This document shows positions 22,780-32,949 of a stretch of DNA of 64,000 nucleotides, piece after piece (positions within the stretch are counted from its first letter, which is position 1; each line of letters starts with the position of its first letter). The notes beneath the pieces were generated by a model. The model made no database searches and was not told the origin of the DNA. It worked only from the letters and a program-made list of their open reading frames with translations. The translations under genes and the position numbers were made by a program. This stretch comes from Hygrocybe punicea. Its lineage: Eukaryota > Basidiomycota > Agaricomycetes > Agaricales > Hygrophoraceae. Location of the stretch: contig OY744466.1 in NCBI GenBank assembly GCA_963556145.1, forward strand, positions 4,898,001 through 4,962,000. The letters are read 5' to 3'.

Positions 22780-23818
22780 CACAAGGTCAGCTGTATCATG
22801 GCTGGCCATCATATCTCTGGCACTGGTCAATCCATGACCCACAACCAGCCAGAGACCCATTAGGAACAGCCAACCAATGTGCCATGACCAGCCAATGTAT
22901 TCTGAGTGTTGGCCAATGCATATCATGTTGACAGCTGATGTAATTAGAGCTGTGGCCATCCCAATGTAGCTGGAGCTTTGGCCAAGCCAGGTGCTATGGC
23001 CATATCATATAACCAAAGCTTTCGCCAACCCATGTTCCATGGCTACACCCAGTACAGTCAGCCAATCCATGTCTCATGGCCAGCCAATAAACGCACAGAG
23101 GTCAGCCAATCCATGTTCCATGTCCAGCCGAAATACCCAGACCATCGGCCAATCCATAGCCTAAATACCCAGACCTGTTGGCCAATCCATCTCCCATGGT
23201 CGGCCAAAATACCCAGACCATTTGGCCAACCCATGTTCCATGGCCAAGTGAAATACCGAGACTGGTCAGCCAATCCATGTTCCATGGCCAGCCGAGATAC
23301 CCAGGGAAGTTGGCCAATCCATGTTCCATGGCCAGCCAAAATACCCAGGGCAGTCGGCCAATCCAAGTTCCATGGCCAGCCGACACACCCAGGGAAGTCG
23401 GCCAATCCATGTTCCATGGCCAGCCAAGATACCTAGCCCGGTCGGCCAACCCATGTTCCATGGACAGCTGACACACCCAGGGAATTCGGCCAATCCATGT
23501 TCCATGGCCAGCTGAAATACCCAGACCCGTTGGCCAATCCACCTTTCATGGCCAGCCGAAATACCCAGCCAGGTTGGCCAATCCATGTTCCATGGCCAGC
23601 CGAAATACCCAGCCCAGTCGGCCAATCCATGTTCCATGGCCAGCCAATATATCCCTCTGCTTCGGCCAACCCATGCTTCTCCGAACATGGAACCCTCGGC
23701 CAAGCCATCTGCCCTGGAGAAAGATATTGGTCGGCCGAGATAAGCTAGCCCACTTGGAGTGGGAATTGTCCATCTCAGCTGACCCATATATCATGGGAAA
23801 GATACACTGAAAGGGCTC
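22780..23818 (-). repeat. Copy C: right terminal minisatellite
   Basis: This is the inverted partner of copy B: about 14 good 44-bp units (TTCCATGGCCAGC, CCAATCCATG), degenerate toward 22780, then the leader ending GATACACTGAAAGGGCTC. Its leader is closer to copy A (CCCTTTCAG, ATGGGTCAGCTGAGATGG) than to copy B. Confidence 0.9.
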
Positions 23819-24225
23819 TTATAAGAAAATAGAGTCTCACTCACGAGCATCCGCAACTCCCTCCCCCGCGTATCTGGCTTCCCTGGCTACTCCTCAACTT
23901 GAAACACCACCGAGCTCTTTAATTCCTGGATCTGCATGTAGCTCTCATCTTAGTCAGCAAGACATTGATCATGGGGCTCAGGCCCAAACTGCTGGAGATA
24001 TTGTGCATACATTCATTCAACTGAGTCATTCCTTCTTGACTTGAACTGGCACCAGCCAAACACTTCCTTCCCCAGAAACCTTGATGCCAACCCTGTGAGA
24101 CTCAATGGGGACGTTGCTAATCTCACGAACTTGAATGCAAATGCGAATGTCGTGAACTCGAACCCAAATGATGTTGAAGCCATCTTACCTGCATCACAAA
24201 ACCAATCGGAACGATCTGCACTACA

Positions 24226-26898
24226 ATGGTTGAAATGAGTTGGGGACTGGCGGGACCTGGATCCTTATGGTGGGGTGGGGTGGGCTTGGCTGCGGCGGGT
24301 GGTGGAGTGGGCATGGCTGCAGCAGGCCATTGCAAACGCGGAGGTGTGAAGCATAGGAAAAAGGCAAAACCAAGGAAAGGGAAGAAAAAGCAGGCCAAGG
24401 CTGATGAAAGCGAAGGTGAAGGTTGGGAGGTTATAGATGAGCCTGCTTGTGCCATAGGAGAGCAGGCTGCTGAGGCTGTCTCAAACTTAGCACAAGGTGC
24501 TTTGAGCAATATTTTGCATCCACTAACCCAAAGGTGGATTGAGTCGATGAAGACAATGGTGAAGGGGCAGAAATGGATTGACGAGAACAGCGCTTTCATG
24601 ACAAACTCCTTGCAGTCACTTGTGGTTCGATGCAAACGGAGCCTTGAAATGGCTGCAGGGTTAGAATTTGTGACAATGATTATTATGCTGCAGCTGGCGG
24701 CAAAGGCAGACAGGTACATCCTGTTGCTATCTTTTACCATTCTCAAAGGAATTTTGGCAGCGTTATGCAGATCAATGGCCTAAAATCAGTGGATGCTGTC
24801 TTTCGTGACTGCATAGCTGGCATGGATGGTGCGCCTCAGCCATCTACATTTTGGAAATGGGTCGGAAACGGCATGAAATATGCCTTGATCACCGGGGCAG
24901 GTATAAGGCACACCCTATCTATCTCACTGTTGTTGGTCTCTAACATCATATTATAGGAACTATCTACTTGCTGATGGTTATAGCGGCCAAAAAGAAACGA
25001 GTTCAGATTGGCTGTATGAATGTTGATGAGATTTCAGCTGTATGTAACGCACTTCGCTGGCCTAACCCAGGTGAGTCTTCTTGATCTCAGTGATTCTTGC
25101 TCTAACTGTTATCTTAGATACAGACATGGGACAGGATATAATTGGTCGCCTGATTCCATTGATTGACTACCTACATTGTCGGATTCCCTTGACGATGTCG
25201 ACCATGTTCTCCCGTTCACTTCTCAAGGACTTAGGTTTAACTGGAGACATAGACTGTGGCAACTTCGACGATTCAGACAAATTTTTTGACAGCATTAGAA
25301 GGAAGTAAGTGCTTCATTTTTATTGCGATTTGTATATTAAGGTCACCAGTTCTTTTGTGTCATTGACTAGAAACCGGCCAATCTGGGCAGAGTGCCTGGA
25401 GCCTCTGGAACCAGCAGATGACCCTGTGTCCCTTCATGTTATCAATCAGAATCTTCTCATGTCCCATGCGTCATCAAGCTGTTCTGATATGTCCATGTGT
25501 CCACCATCACCGTTCTCAGAATCTGGGAGTGACAGTGATATCCAGAATTGTGACAATGCTCAACTGCAGCACAACAGGCCGCTTGACAGCGACAATGACA
25601 TGCCAGCCCCTCCTCCTACTGATACATTTTGGTTTCCTGATCGCAAACGGCGGGACTACATGGTACTTGACACCCGATTTGACATAGATGCTGAGCAGAA
25701 TAGGAAGATACCTTATCCATGTGATGATGATGAGAGGAGTGAATGGACAGATATGCAAAGGGCTTATGCAAGCCGTGCACGCGTGCCGTCAGACAGTATT
25801 GACTTTGCCCACATGGTATGGTGTTTTGAATCTGATATTAGGGCTGCATATTTGATGTTCTTTTGTTAGGTATCGGAGCTCTATGATGACGACAGCATAA
25901 AGAAGGAAGGTAGTTATGTGGTTATGGATGAGAAAATTTTTGATCAGTCTGTGTGTTCTTGAGAATTCCCAGTCTACTAACTAATGTACATTTCCTTACA
26001 GGAAAGAGGTCTGACTTAATTGCTCGGATGGCTCAGTAAATGTTTTTGTCTGGGGAGATATGCTGCTGCAGATGCATTCCTCATTGGAACGCAACATACG
26101 AAACGCTTTATTAGTTGAAAGTAGCTCTTCTCTCGTTGATACTGATAGTTCTGCCACTCCAAAAGGGCACAAATTTCCGGCGATCCACTGTGACATGTAC
26201 ATGTGGAACAGAACACAAGTGAGTAGTACCTGTTTTGCAGCCCAATTATATAAAGGAACTAACACCTCCAACTAGGGAGAAGGTGCTCCGCCTGATGTGC
26301 ATCCTCACTTCCTTAGACGCAAAGGATGTTCCAAGACCAACTATTATCAACTAGTCCCACGTGTTTCAAAGGAACTCATGGAACACACCAGGGAGTATGA
26401 GAACCTTTGCAATTCATTTGAGGAGTTCTTCCTGTGGGTTGAAGAAAAGGTACATGCCAGGTTTACATTGTTTTATGTTATTGATATATGCTAATGTAAT
26501 CATTTCAGTTACTTGAACGGCTTCCTGATGTTTATGAAGACTTGGCCATATTTGCTGATGTTCTCCCAGGGAAGGCGGCTTCGCCTGTTCATCCATTTGG
26601 CGGGTTTGTTCTCAATATCAATGTTGTCACACGCTGCCACCGTGACGTCAAGGACCTACGCGCATGCCTAGTTCTTGTCATAGGTGAACATGTAGGTGGA
26701 GAGCTGTGCTTGCTGGAGCCAGGCCTAGTGTTACGTTTGCGAAATGGAGACATGGCACTTTTCCCCTCCGGTAGGATTACTCACTTTAATCTCCACTATA
26801 TGGGTATTAGAGCATCTATTGTTCTATATTTTGATCATGCTGGGAAGATGTGGGCTGAGGATAGGAATGGTAGGATGGGCCATGGATACATGTCATAG
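24226..26898 (+). CDS. 2OG-Fe(II) dioxygenase-like protein, nearly intact
   Basis: A multi-exon gene in the TIR element. N-terminal exons are basic (KKAKPRKGKKKQAKADE); then come VGNGMKYALITGA, IYLLMVIAAKKKRVQIGCMN and DTDMGQDIIGRLIPLIDY, an acidic/proline-rich linker, and the conserved run VFVWGDMLLQMHSSLERNIR, HKFPAIHCDMYMWNRTQ, GAPPDVHPHFLRRKGCSK. The C-terminal barrel has TRCHRDVKD (HxD), GGELCLLEPG and THFNLHYMGIRASIVLY, supplying the distal His and the 2OG-binding Arg. Introns of about 50 bp interrupt it throughout. One single-base deletion near 26036 shifts the frame; otherwise I see no stops. The family is common in mushroom genomes. Its substrate is unknown, and it is distinct from the JBP1/TET gene at 30.1 kb. 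Confidence 0.6.
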
Positions 26899-27001
26899 AA
26901 TATAGTGCTAACAGAGACTTGTTTGTTTGTTTATATATGCCACGTAATCGTTGATATTCATTCTTTGCTCTTTCCACCACCGTCTTCCTTTGTATCTTGT
27001 C

Positions 27002-28785
27002 ATGGCAAAGAAACGTGGCACCTCCTCTAGGACTTCCAAGGGGTCATCTTCAACCAATGGGAAGAAGCCCAGCTCAGTGACAGCCTCAGCTCCCACCTCA
27101 AAGACTCGTTCAAAATCAAAGCCCAAAAGCAAAGGTAATCAAGGTGGCTCTGAGATTGAACCTCCTGCTTCCTTATCCACTGGTGGTCTGTCTGCTGCTG
27201 AAGAGAAGCTATTGATGGAGCTTTCTGCCAAGAGAAAAGCCTACAGAGCAGCCACATTGCAGGAGCAGCAGGATGAACGTAAGTCATATTAATTTCAGAC
27301 TTTATTTTAATTGGCCACCACTGAAGTTGTTCGTAAATGTAATGCTGAGATGATGGCGGCTGAGGAGGCTGATAACACCGACAATTCCTCCAATGGCAAC
27401 AACAACACCTCCAAAAGGCGTAAAAGGACTGTAATCTTAGATGAAGATGAAGAAGATCTGGATGCAATATTCGATGATGTCCCAGAGATGGACAATGGTG
27501 ATGATAGTGAGTTGTTATACTAACCACTACAGCAAATTGTGATGCTCACTTAATCTGCTTCCAGGCGACCAGGATCATCTTGATGACAATATACCTAATG
27601 AGGATGACTTAGATGATGGTCCAAAGGATGATGATGTGGGAAATGGGGTGTGCACTTTTTCCCCCTCATTATTAGCGGTGCCTAGCTGATAATAAGTTAC
27701 AGATTAGTATCCAGGATGAAGACGGGATCAAGCCAACTAAAAGGAGCAAGCAATCTACTCGTCGCTCTGCATCCATTGCTGCAGGATCCATTACATCAAC
27801 CATGTCAGGACGATGAGATAAGCTCAGTAAGAATGACTTTACTCCTAGGAGTTTTTGTCTGGCTACTGCAAGCAAATCTACCGCAAGGGAGCACATTGCG
27901 TTGTCTGATGCATTTCCCAATGATAAGGATAAGTTTGTCTTGGAGTCCATTCAGTACACCGCAAAGGACAGTGATAGTTTTCAAAGTACTCTAGACAGGG
28001 TGCAGAATAACGATGATCTTCAAGACAATCTTATGGAATATGTTTGAGTTTATTTCGTTGTTTTCTGCTATTATATGGGGCTGATCTTATCTTAGGTGGG
28101 TTATGCGATCACTGGTCTACGTGGCGATCTGAAGGCAAAAGTGAAGATGGTATATGGCCTGGGTATCTATAACCCGCTATACGATACTAAAATTGTTGAA
28201 ACAGAAACGTACGGTTGTCAACAATGAGCCATTCAGTCATGCAATCATCAGTGACATGATCAGGAATCAGTGGTTTGGAAAGGGCAAGGCTGACATTCAA
28301 GCTTACCGCAAAATGATGGAGCTGAAGAAGATCCATGAGGAAATCATTATCCTAGTAGTAACTGCGGTGTGTCTCCTTCAGTTATGCTGTGCTCAAATAC
28401 ATTTTCATCTGTTGGCAGATTGAAAATGCACTGATGGAGTGGGCAAGCGGGTCGCACCTCAATGTGCAATTCAGCCATGAAGCAGCAAGCTTAAGGTGAT
28501 TTATTTTATAGACATTATGTCCATGTCTAATATCTCCCTTTTTATAGATATGCTCATCATCGTTCAACATGGAATACATTGAAGGCAAAGTCACCGACCT
28601 GGACTGCAAAGAAGCAATCGTCTTTGTTTCAAACTATAATGTATGTTTCTTACTATAAAATCGTATAGATCTGACCGTACTCTTTGAGGAACAATGTCAA
28701 GAATGCTCCAATTCTTGATGATGCCATTGGAAACATGGACTTGATGGATGTTGACTTTGACCAGCTGGAGCAGTCTGCAAGGTAG
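27002..28785 (+). pseudogene. DUF6532-like protein
   Basis: Starts MAKKRGTSSRTSKG with a basic Ser/Lys region, then AEEKLLMELSAKRKAYRAAT, an acidic stretch (ILDEDEEDLDAIFDD), a RRSAS linker and the conserved half: LMEYVGYAITGLRGDLKAKV, NNEPFSHAIISDMIRNQWFG and ENALMEWASGSHLNVQFSHE, then YAHHRSTWNTLKAKSPTW. The HxxI...FF, LxEW.TG and FS...Y...H pattern matches what I know of DUF6532 proteins, a mushroom-specific family of unknown function. About six short introns are needed. One TGA (near 27816, SGR-stop-DKLSKND) fits a CGA. It follows the dioxygenase gene by about 100 bp on the same strand inside the same element. Confidence 0.5.
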
Positions 28786-28789
28786 ATGC

Positions 28790-29278
28790 TATGCAAGTTA
28801 TTGTTCTTTGTATAAACTATTGATGTCTGATTGACTTTTACAGCTACAGGCTCAATTTCATAACCTTGTCAGTCTATTCACCACCCCTCTATGTCTACGT
28901 CTCCATTTCCATTTTACTGTCAACTTGAATGGCCCATTTGTGTTTCTTTTGCATTTCTTTTGCATTTCTTTTGCATTTCACACCAGCTATTATCGCTCAT
29001 TTATGTATATTTTTAATGCTATTTGGAGTATTTTGAACATAACCAGAGCAATTCAGAGCACTGTAGAACAGCAATAAATCAAAACATATACATCTAAGAG
29101 CTCTTTATGACGCTCTGAGGACCTTCCTCAGAGTACCTCAGAGTGTCCCAGAACACTCAATGCAAAATAGCCAGCCACTGTGCTTTCAGACCGTTCTAGG
29201 TCACTCTGAGAACTCTGGTGCTCTGAGAACTCTGACACACTCCAAGAGTGTCTCAGAGCTATAGTGTTTTTCCTGATG
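28790..29278. repeat. Right subterminal region of the TIR element
   Basis: Three TTTTGCATTTC repeats (about 28950-28980) are followed by many CTCTGAG/CAGAG motifs and the terminal repeat. The motif cluster mirrors 11810-11880. Such repeats commonly bind transposase. Confidence 0.55.
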
Positions 29279-29280
29279 TA

Positions 29281-29758
29281 AGCAGGGTATAGTGAAGGAT
29301 TGAGTGAGCCGCTACGAGGAGGTCATTCCGGTACACAGTAGTCCACCTTGCCACATCACGCATCACAGAGCCATCAGCAGAGAGGTATTCTTGGATGATT
29401 TGGCCTTTACGTGAGATTTCACCTGTGAGATTCACATAATCCAATTGCTTTGCCAGGGCCTAGCAGACAAGTCGACTGTCAATGTTACAAGGTGAGAGAT
29501 TTGACGCACCATCACAGCCAAGGTGGATGGTGTGTTTCCTAGAGCAGACTGATTGCCAATTAAGGTTACGATAGCCTTCTCAAGTGAATCTTCAGCAAGA
29601 GGCATGCCATTGACCCACGGGAAGTCCTGGAACAAATTCATGCTTCGGAAATCACTGCCAGACATGACAGAGGCATGTAGAGAAGCAATTGACGGTGAAG
29701 AGGTGCTTGCTGATGAGGACATTGGCAAAATGTTCAATTTGAGTGTATCTGAGAGCAA
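29281..29758 (-). pseudogene. JmjC-domain protein, N-terminal third
   Basis: The gene starts at ATG 29756-29758 (MLSDTLKLNILPMSS), then NLFQDFPWVNGMPLAEDSLE, TPSTLAVMVRQISHLVTLTV and, after a frame change near 29435 that may be an intron or indel, IIQEYLSADGSVMRDVARWT and LLVAAHSILHYTLL. There the TIR element interrupts. The order and style of motifs match the N-terminal region of the Agaricomycete JmjC family whose remainder lies at 9674-11736 and 3237-5696, on the same strand and in the correct order. Confidence 0.6.
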
Positions 29759-30100
29759 TTTAAGAGAGGCTGAGGCTAGATGGTAAAGGTGCAGAAGGTA
29801 AAAAAAAATGACATGTCAACTGTGATCACATGTGCCAGTGTGACCACATCACGTGAATTGCCTGGTAAGTACACACTTAAGTACACATTTCGAATTGACA
29901 GAGTTGTCAATGTAAAGCCAGGGAAATTCTCCGGACACTGTCTAGATATTTGTCAGCTGAAACTCATAGGTCTTCATCGTCTGTGAATGAGGATAATGAG
30001 ATTTAGTTCCACACAGAGGTTTCTGACTACAGTCATACAAAGCATGCAATGGTAGCTGTCATACTTTCACGTTAGGATGATATCTCCTTTGGCACAATAG
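29759..30100. other. Intergenic stretch between JmjC and JBP1/TET genes
   Basis: About 340 bp with no convincing gene. It would hold the promoter of the JmjC gene and the 3' end of the TET gene. I see no clear TATA box or terminator. Confidence 0.35.
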
Positions 30101-31462
30101 CTAATTCCATCTCCATTCCTGTGATGCCCGAAACTCTGCATTCATCTCCCTTGCAAACACATTGTGTCGGCTCCAGGTGGGCTTGTCAATCTTGAGATGG
30201 TCATGTACCATGTTTTGCATATAATGCGCCATGCATATTCTTTCACCGCCCTCCCATCTGCCTACACTGTGACTGAGAACCTTGCCACAAATTTCAACGA
30301 CGGTTCCTGGCGAATAATAGAACATAGCATCCAACTCAGAGATGGCTAGTTCTGCGTTCATATGTGTCCCACAACTCGCCAGCAAATAATACCATTCTGG
30401 ACACCCTCCAGCATCTCTGTGTCGAGTTGTAATCCTGTTAACAATAATGGTGATTCCAGTGTAAACAGATGTCCACTCCTTAGCATTTTCGTGTGTTTCC
30501 ACATTCTTGATCATTTCGCCATCCTGGATTTTCGTCACAGCCAGAAGGCCAGCTGTGTACAATGACTGATGGGTTAACGCAGTACTTGCGTTGAAGATCA
30601 GCTTGCTGGGTTCTATTACAGCCATCCACATGGTGGCTTCAGTTGTTCAAAGAGTTGTTGACATGATCAACCTATCGGTAAGTCGTTGAAAAAAACAGAC
30701 GGTCAGCTCATGTAAAACAGACGACTAACTAAAGGTGTTACCTCTCTACCCTGAGCAAACCATGCTGTGGCAAAATCCACTGATCCTGGGTGAAATCGTG
30801 GGTTTGGAGGTGGAAAGAAAATGTTTGGATCTTTCCTCCATGGCGGATCTTTCCCTTTCTCAACTTTTTTGAGGGACTCGGAATAGGATTCTTCCAGAAT
30901 TTTGGTTATCATTTCGGCACTGACATTCAATTCCTCCTGTGTTGCAGTGGGTACTGTCAAAAACCATATTTCTGGGGGGGCAAGTGACTCACAATACGTC
31001 TTGGAGTTACAACATCAGGTAGATACCAGACCAAAATTGAACCACACATGTCGATTACTGACGCTGGTTCATTCACATGTCCGATGTGAATCTCCTGAAA
31101 AAACCTGAGTAGTTTTTCATTGTCAGCATCAGAAGTCTCCTTGATATTCTTCACTCGATATGCCAGTCTATTCGCATCCAAGGGCACAATTACTTTGCGG
31201 CAAGATGTCAGTCTAAATATGCCGACTTTCATGGCAGCAACATACTAGGGTTCAAAATTGTAGCTGCCACAGTGAGGAGAACCCTTTCCAGTTCAGATTC
31301 TGAGACCATTTCCAACTCTGAGAACGTTTCAGAATCTAGGGCTGAATCTCCCAAGACCTTGCTAACTGGAAGCTGATCCCTCAGCATCATCAAACGCAAC
31401 CTGCAAAATATGTAAGATATGACATTGAAGCAGCATATGGATCTGACCTCAGCCATTCGCAT
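30101..31462 (-). pseudogene. JBP1/TET-type 2OG-Fe(II) dioxygenase
   Basis: Exons in order: KVGIFRLTSCRKVIVPLDAN with RLAYRVKNIKETSD (31232 down), then TVPTATQEELNVSAEMITKI and HPGSVDFATAWFAQGRE, then after an intron EATMWMAVIEPSKLIFNAST and the catalytic exon (30101-30631). That exon has VNRITTRHRDAGGCPEWYYL with the HxD ligands, FYYSPGTVVEICGKVLSHSV with the distal His, and GGERICMAHYMQN with the 2OG-binding Arg. These suit the fungal 2OGFeDO JBP1/TET family, which oxidises methylated or thymine bases in DNA. One TGA at 30647-30649 fits CGA, and the 5' exons (31229-31462 and upstream) do not join cleanly. All iron and 2OG ligands are still present. Confidence 0.65.
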
Positions 31463-31959
31463 TCCTCTACAGGAGACTTTGGAGGGTGCATGCCCGACTT
31501 CCTATAATACAATGTAGTGTTTGAGAGGATTCTTCTCAGCCTTGTCCACATGTGTTTCTTTAGATTTGGAGCCAGACCACAATCCATTGTTTTCATGTTG
31601 ATGGAAAGTGAGGCTTCCATTGCCTCGGATTGTGCATTCTTTGAGAGGATTCTGTCTGTGTACATAATGGTTGAGAATTGAGATTGGTTGAGAATTGAGA
31701 AGGACGGTTTCATTACACATGGTGGCCTTGAGGCGGTATAATTTAACATGGGGTTATGGTTAGAACTTTTAGCATTCAATAATTCGTTGTATACAGTGAT
31801 TTCACCAATTCACAGGCACAACTGACTGTGAAATACAACACATAGAAAAAACAATCTCAATCCCAAGCAGATTCAGTTTATATGTATACAGAACACGCAA
31901 GTTTACTAGCTGATTGATACCTGTGCCGTTTTGTGAACAATAGAATAGTCAAAAGTACA

Positions 31960-32165
31960 ATGAGACTTACTTGTCTTGATATCAACGAGGCTGCCAGGCC
32001 CGCTACGAGTAGGTTGCCCAGCAAGGAAGTCCAGGGGATTCACCCGCCCTTTCCTTCCAGGTTGACCGGCAGCAGCAGGCGCCTATTTTTGAGGACCAGC
32101 CACCACCAGTTGGGCACACACTGATGCCACAATTAATCCAGGTGGAAAACATCTCGGAAAGCTGT
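31960..32165 (-). repeat. Third, diverged copy of the giant repeat's conserved segment
   Basis: It is clearly homologous to 13840-14030 and 22195-22449 in both nucleotide sequence and peptide (VGCPARKSRGFTRPFL one way, GRVNPLDFLAGQPTRSGPG the other). Together with the hairpin at 32674-32722 it shows that the inner part of the giant repeat also exists as a dispersed, single-arm unit. I give the strand of the GRVNPLDFLAGQPT reading. Confidence 0.6.
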
Positions 32166-32225
32166 AGAAGATCAATCGCAGTAACAAACAATCAGTTACT
32201 TACCAATATTCTAAATCGATGGAAG

Positions 32226-32596
32226 TAGTGTTGCCACGGCTATAGCCGATGTTTTTTGAAAAATTGCCTTTTTAGGCTAGTAAAATTAGGCAAAATTATG
32301 AAAATATTTGAGGAGATGGGTGAAGCCAAAAGCTGAGGGGTCACTTAAGGGTGCTAAGGATTTGGGGCTCAATTCTCAGGGTTCTTCAGGGATAGCTGTT
32401 GGATGGTAGCTGGCTAGGCTCAACAGCGATGGTTGAATAACTCTGAAGATTGGGCACCAAATTCTTAGCACCCTTAAGTGACCCCCCAGCTTTTGGCTTT
32501 GCCCATCTCCTCAAATATTTTCATAATTTTAGCTAATTTTACCAGCCTAAAGAGGCAAATTTTCATAAAACATCGGCTATAGCTGTGGAAACACTA
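32226..32596. mobile_element. hAT MITE (371 bp), perfect 8-bp duplication
   Basis: Ends TAGTGTTGCCACGG and the inverse of TAGTGTTTCCACAG, flanked by GATGGAAG at 32218-32225 and 32597-32604. The arms pair nearly full length (CTATAGCCGATGTTTT inward). It splits the third copy of the giant repeat's inner segment. Confidence 0.9.
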
Positions 32597-32673
32597 GATG
32601 GAAGTCAGTGGAGACATAACAAACCACTCACCATTCGGGTAGGAGAATGAGACATAATGCCAAATGCATAGCA

Positions 32674-32722
32674 TCCCAGAATGCGAGATTGTTGCCCAGT
32701 ACAACAATCTCGCAGTGTGGGA
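32674..32722. repeat. Long hairpin with conserved loop, third copy
   Basis: TGCGAGATTGTTG pairs with CAACAATCTCGCA around the loop CCCAGTA, and TCCCA with TGGGA at the base. Stem bases differ from those at 14554 and 22038, but pairing is kept. Confidence 0.7.
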
Positions 32723-32949
32723 TGAACAATGATGAGGCGGAAAACAATGAATGAGGGAAAAAATAATTCAATGAGCGCTTGTGATTGGTTGTATTTGTTC
32801 ACGTGACAAACACGGTTGTGATTCATCACGTGAAGTAAATTCACTCACATGATGTGGCCATGTTTGGATGGTGACTTGTCACCGTCCAAATTTATATACA
32901 GGCTGGGAACGTTGTAAATGGCACTGTTGTAGAGAAATGTAATTGGAAC

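Larger units (their letters stand above)
11975..23818. mobile_element. Giant inverted-repeat element of about 11.8 kb with minisatellite ends
   Basis: The left arm (11975-20181) and right arm (20281-23818) match in inverted orientation over their whole order: minisatellite leader, 44-bp units, a GATCAAGACTG hairpin, a conserved peptide-like segment, a long hairpin, GACGAGGGCAGGG inverted pairs, CTG/CAG tracts, a spliced Q-rich gene and a central palindrome. The outer arms have diverged by many substitutions and indels, while the inner 384 bp are almost identical. The left arm is longer mainly because of three later insertions (14092-14466, 15763-16993, 17578-18939). Independent insertions and divergence argue against an assembly artefact. 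I could not define a target duplication. No transposase is recognised. Confidence 0.75.
11737..29278. mobile_element. TIR element carrying a 2OG dioxygenase and a DUF6532-like gene, split by the giant inverted repeat
   Basis: The two ends read CATCAGGAAAAACACT inward, each next to TA. Behind each end lies a run of CAGAGCATCTTAGAG-like and CTCTGAG-like subterminal repeats (about 11810-11880 and 29090-29270), which supports a single element. It separates the N-terminal JmjC exon (ending ILHYTLL) from the next block (DKLMDAVG). Without the nested repeat at 11975-23818 it would be about 5.7 kb and hold the genes at 24226-26898 and 27002-28785. I find no transposase, so it may be mobilised in trans. 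The exact target duplication is unclear: TA is the simplest reading, but a clean TA excision does not restore the JmjC frame. Confidence 0.6.

Noticed and set aside
11975..23818. The giant inverted repeat as an assembly or hairpin-read artefact
   Set aside because: The arms differ by many substitutions and indels, and carry different private insertions with target duplications. An artefact would give identical arms. Only the central 0.9 kb is nearly identical.
27002..28785. Transposase within the 17.5-kb TIR element
   Set aside because: No DDE-type motif cluster is present. The visible genes are a 2OG dioxygenase and a DUF6532-like protein.
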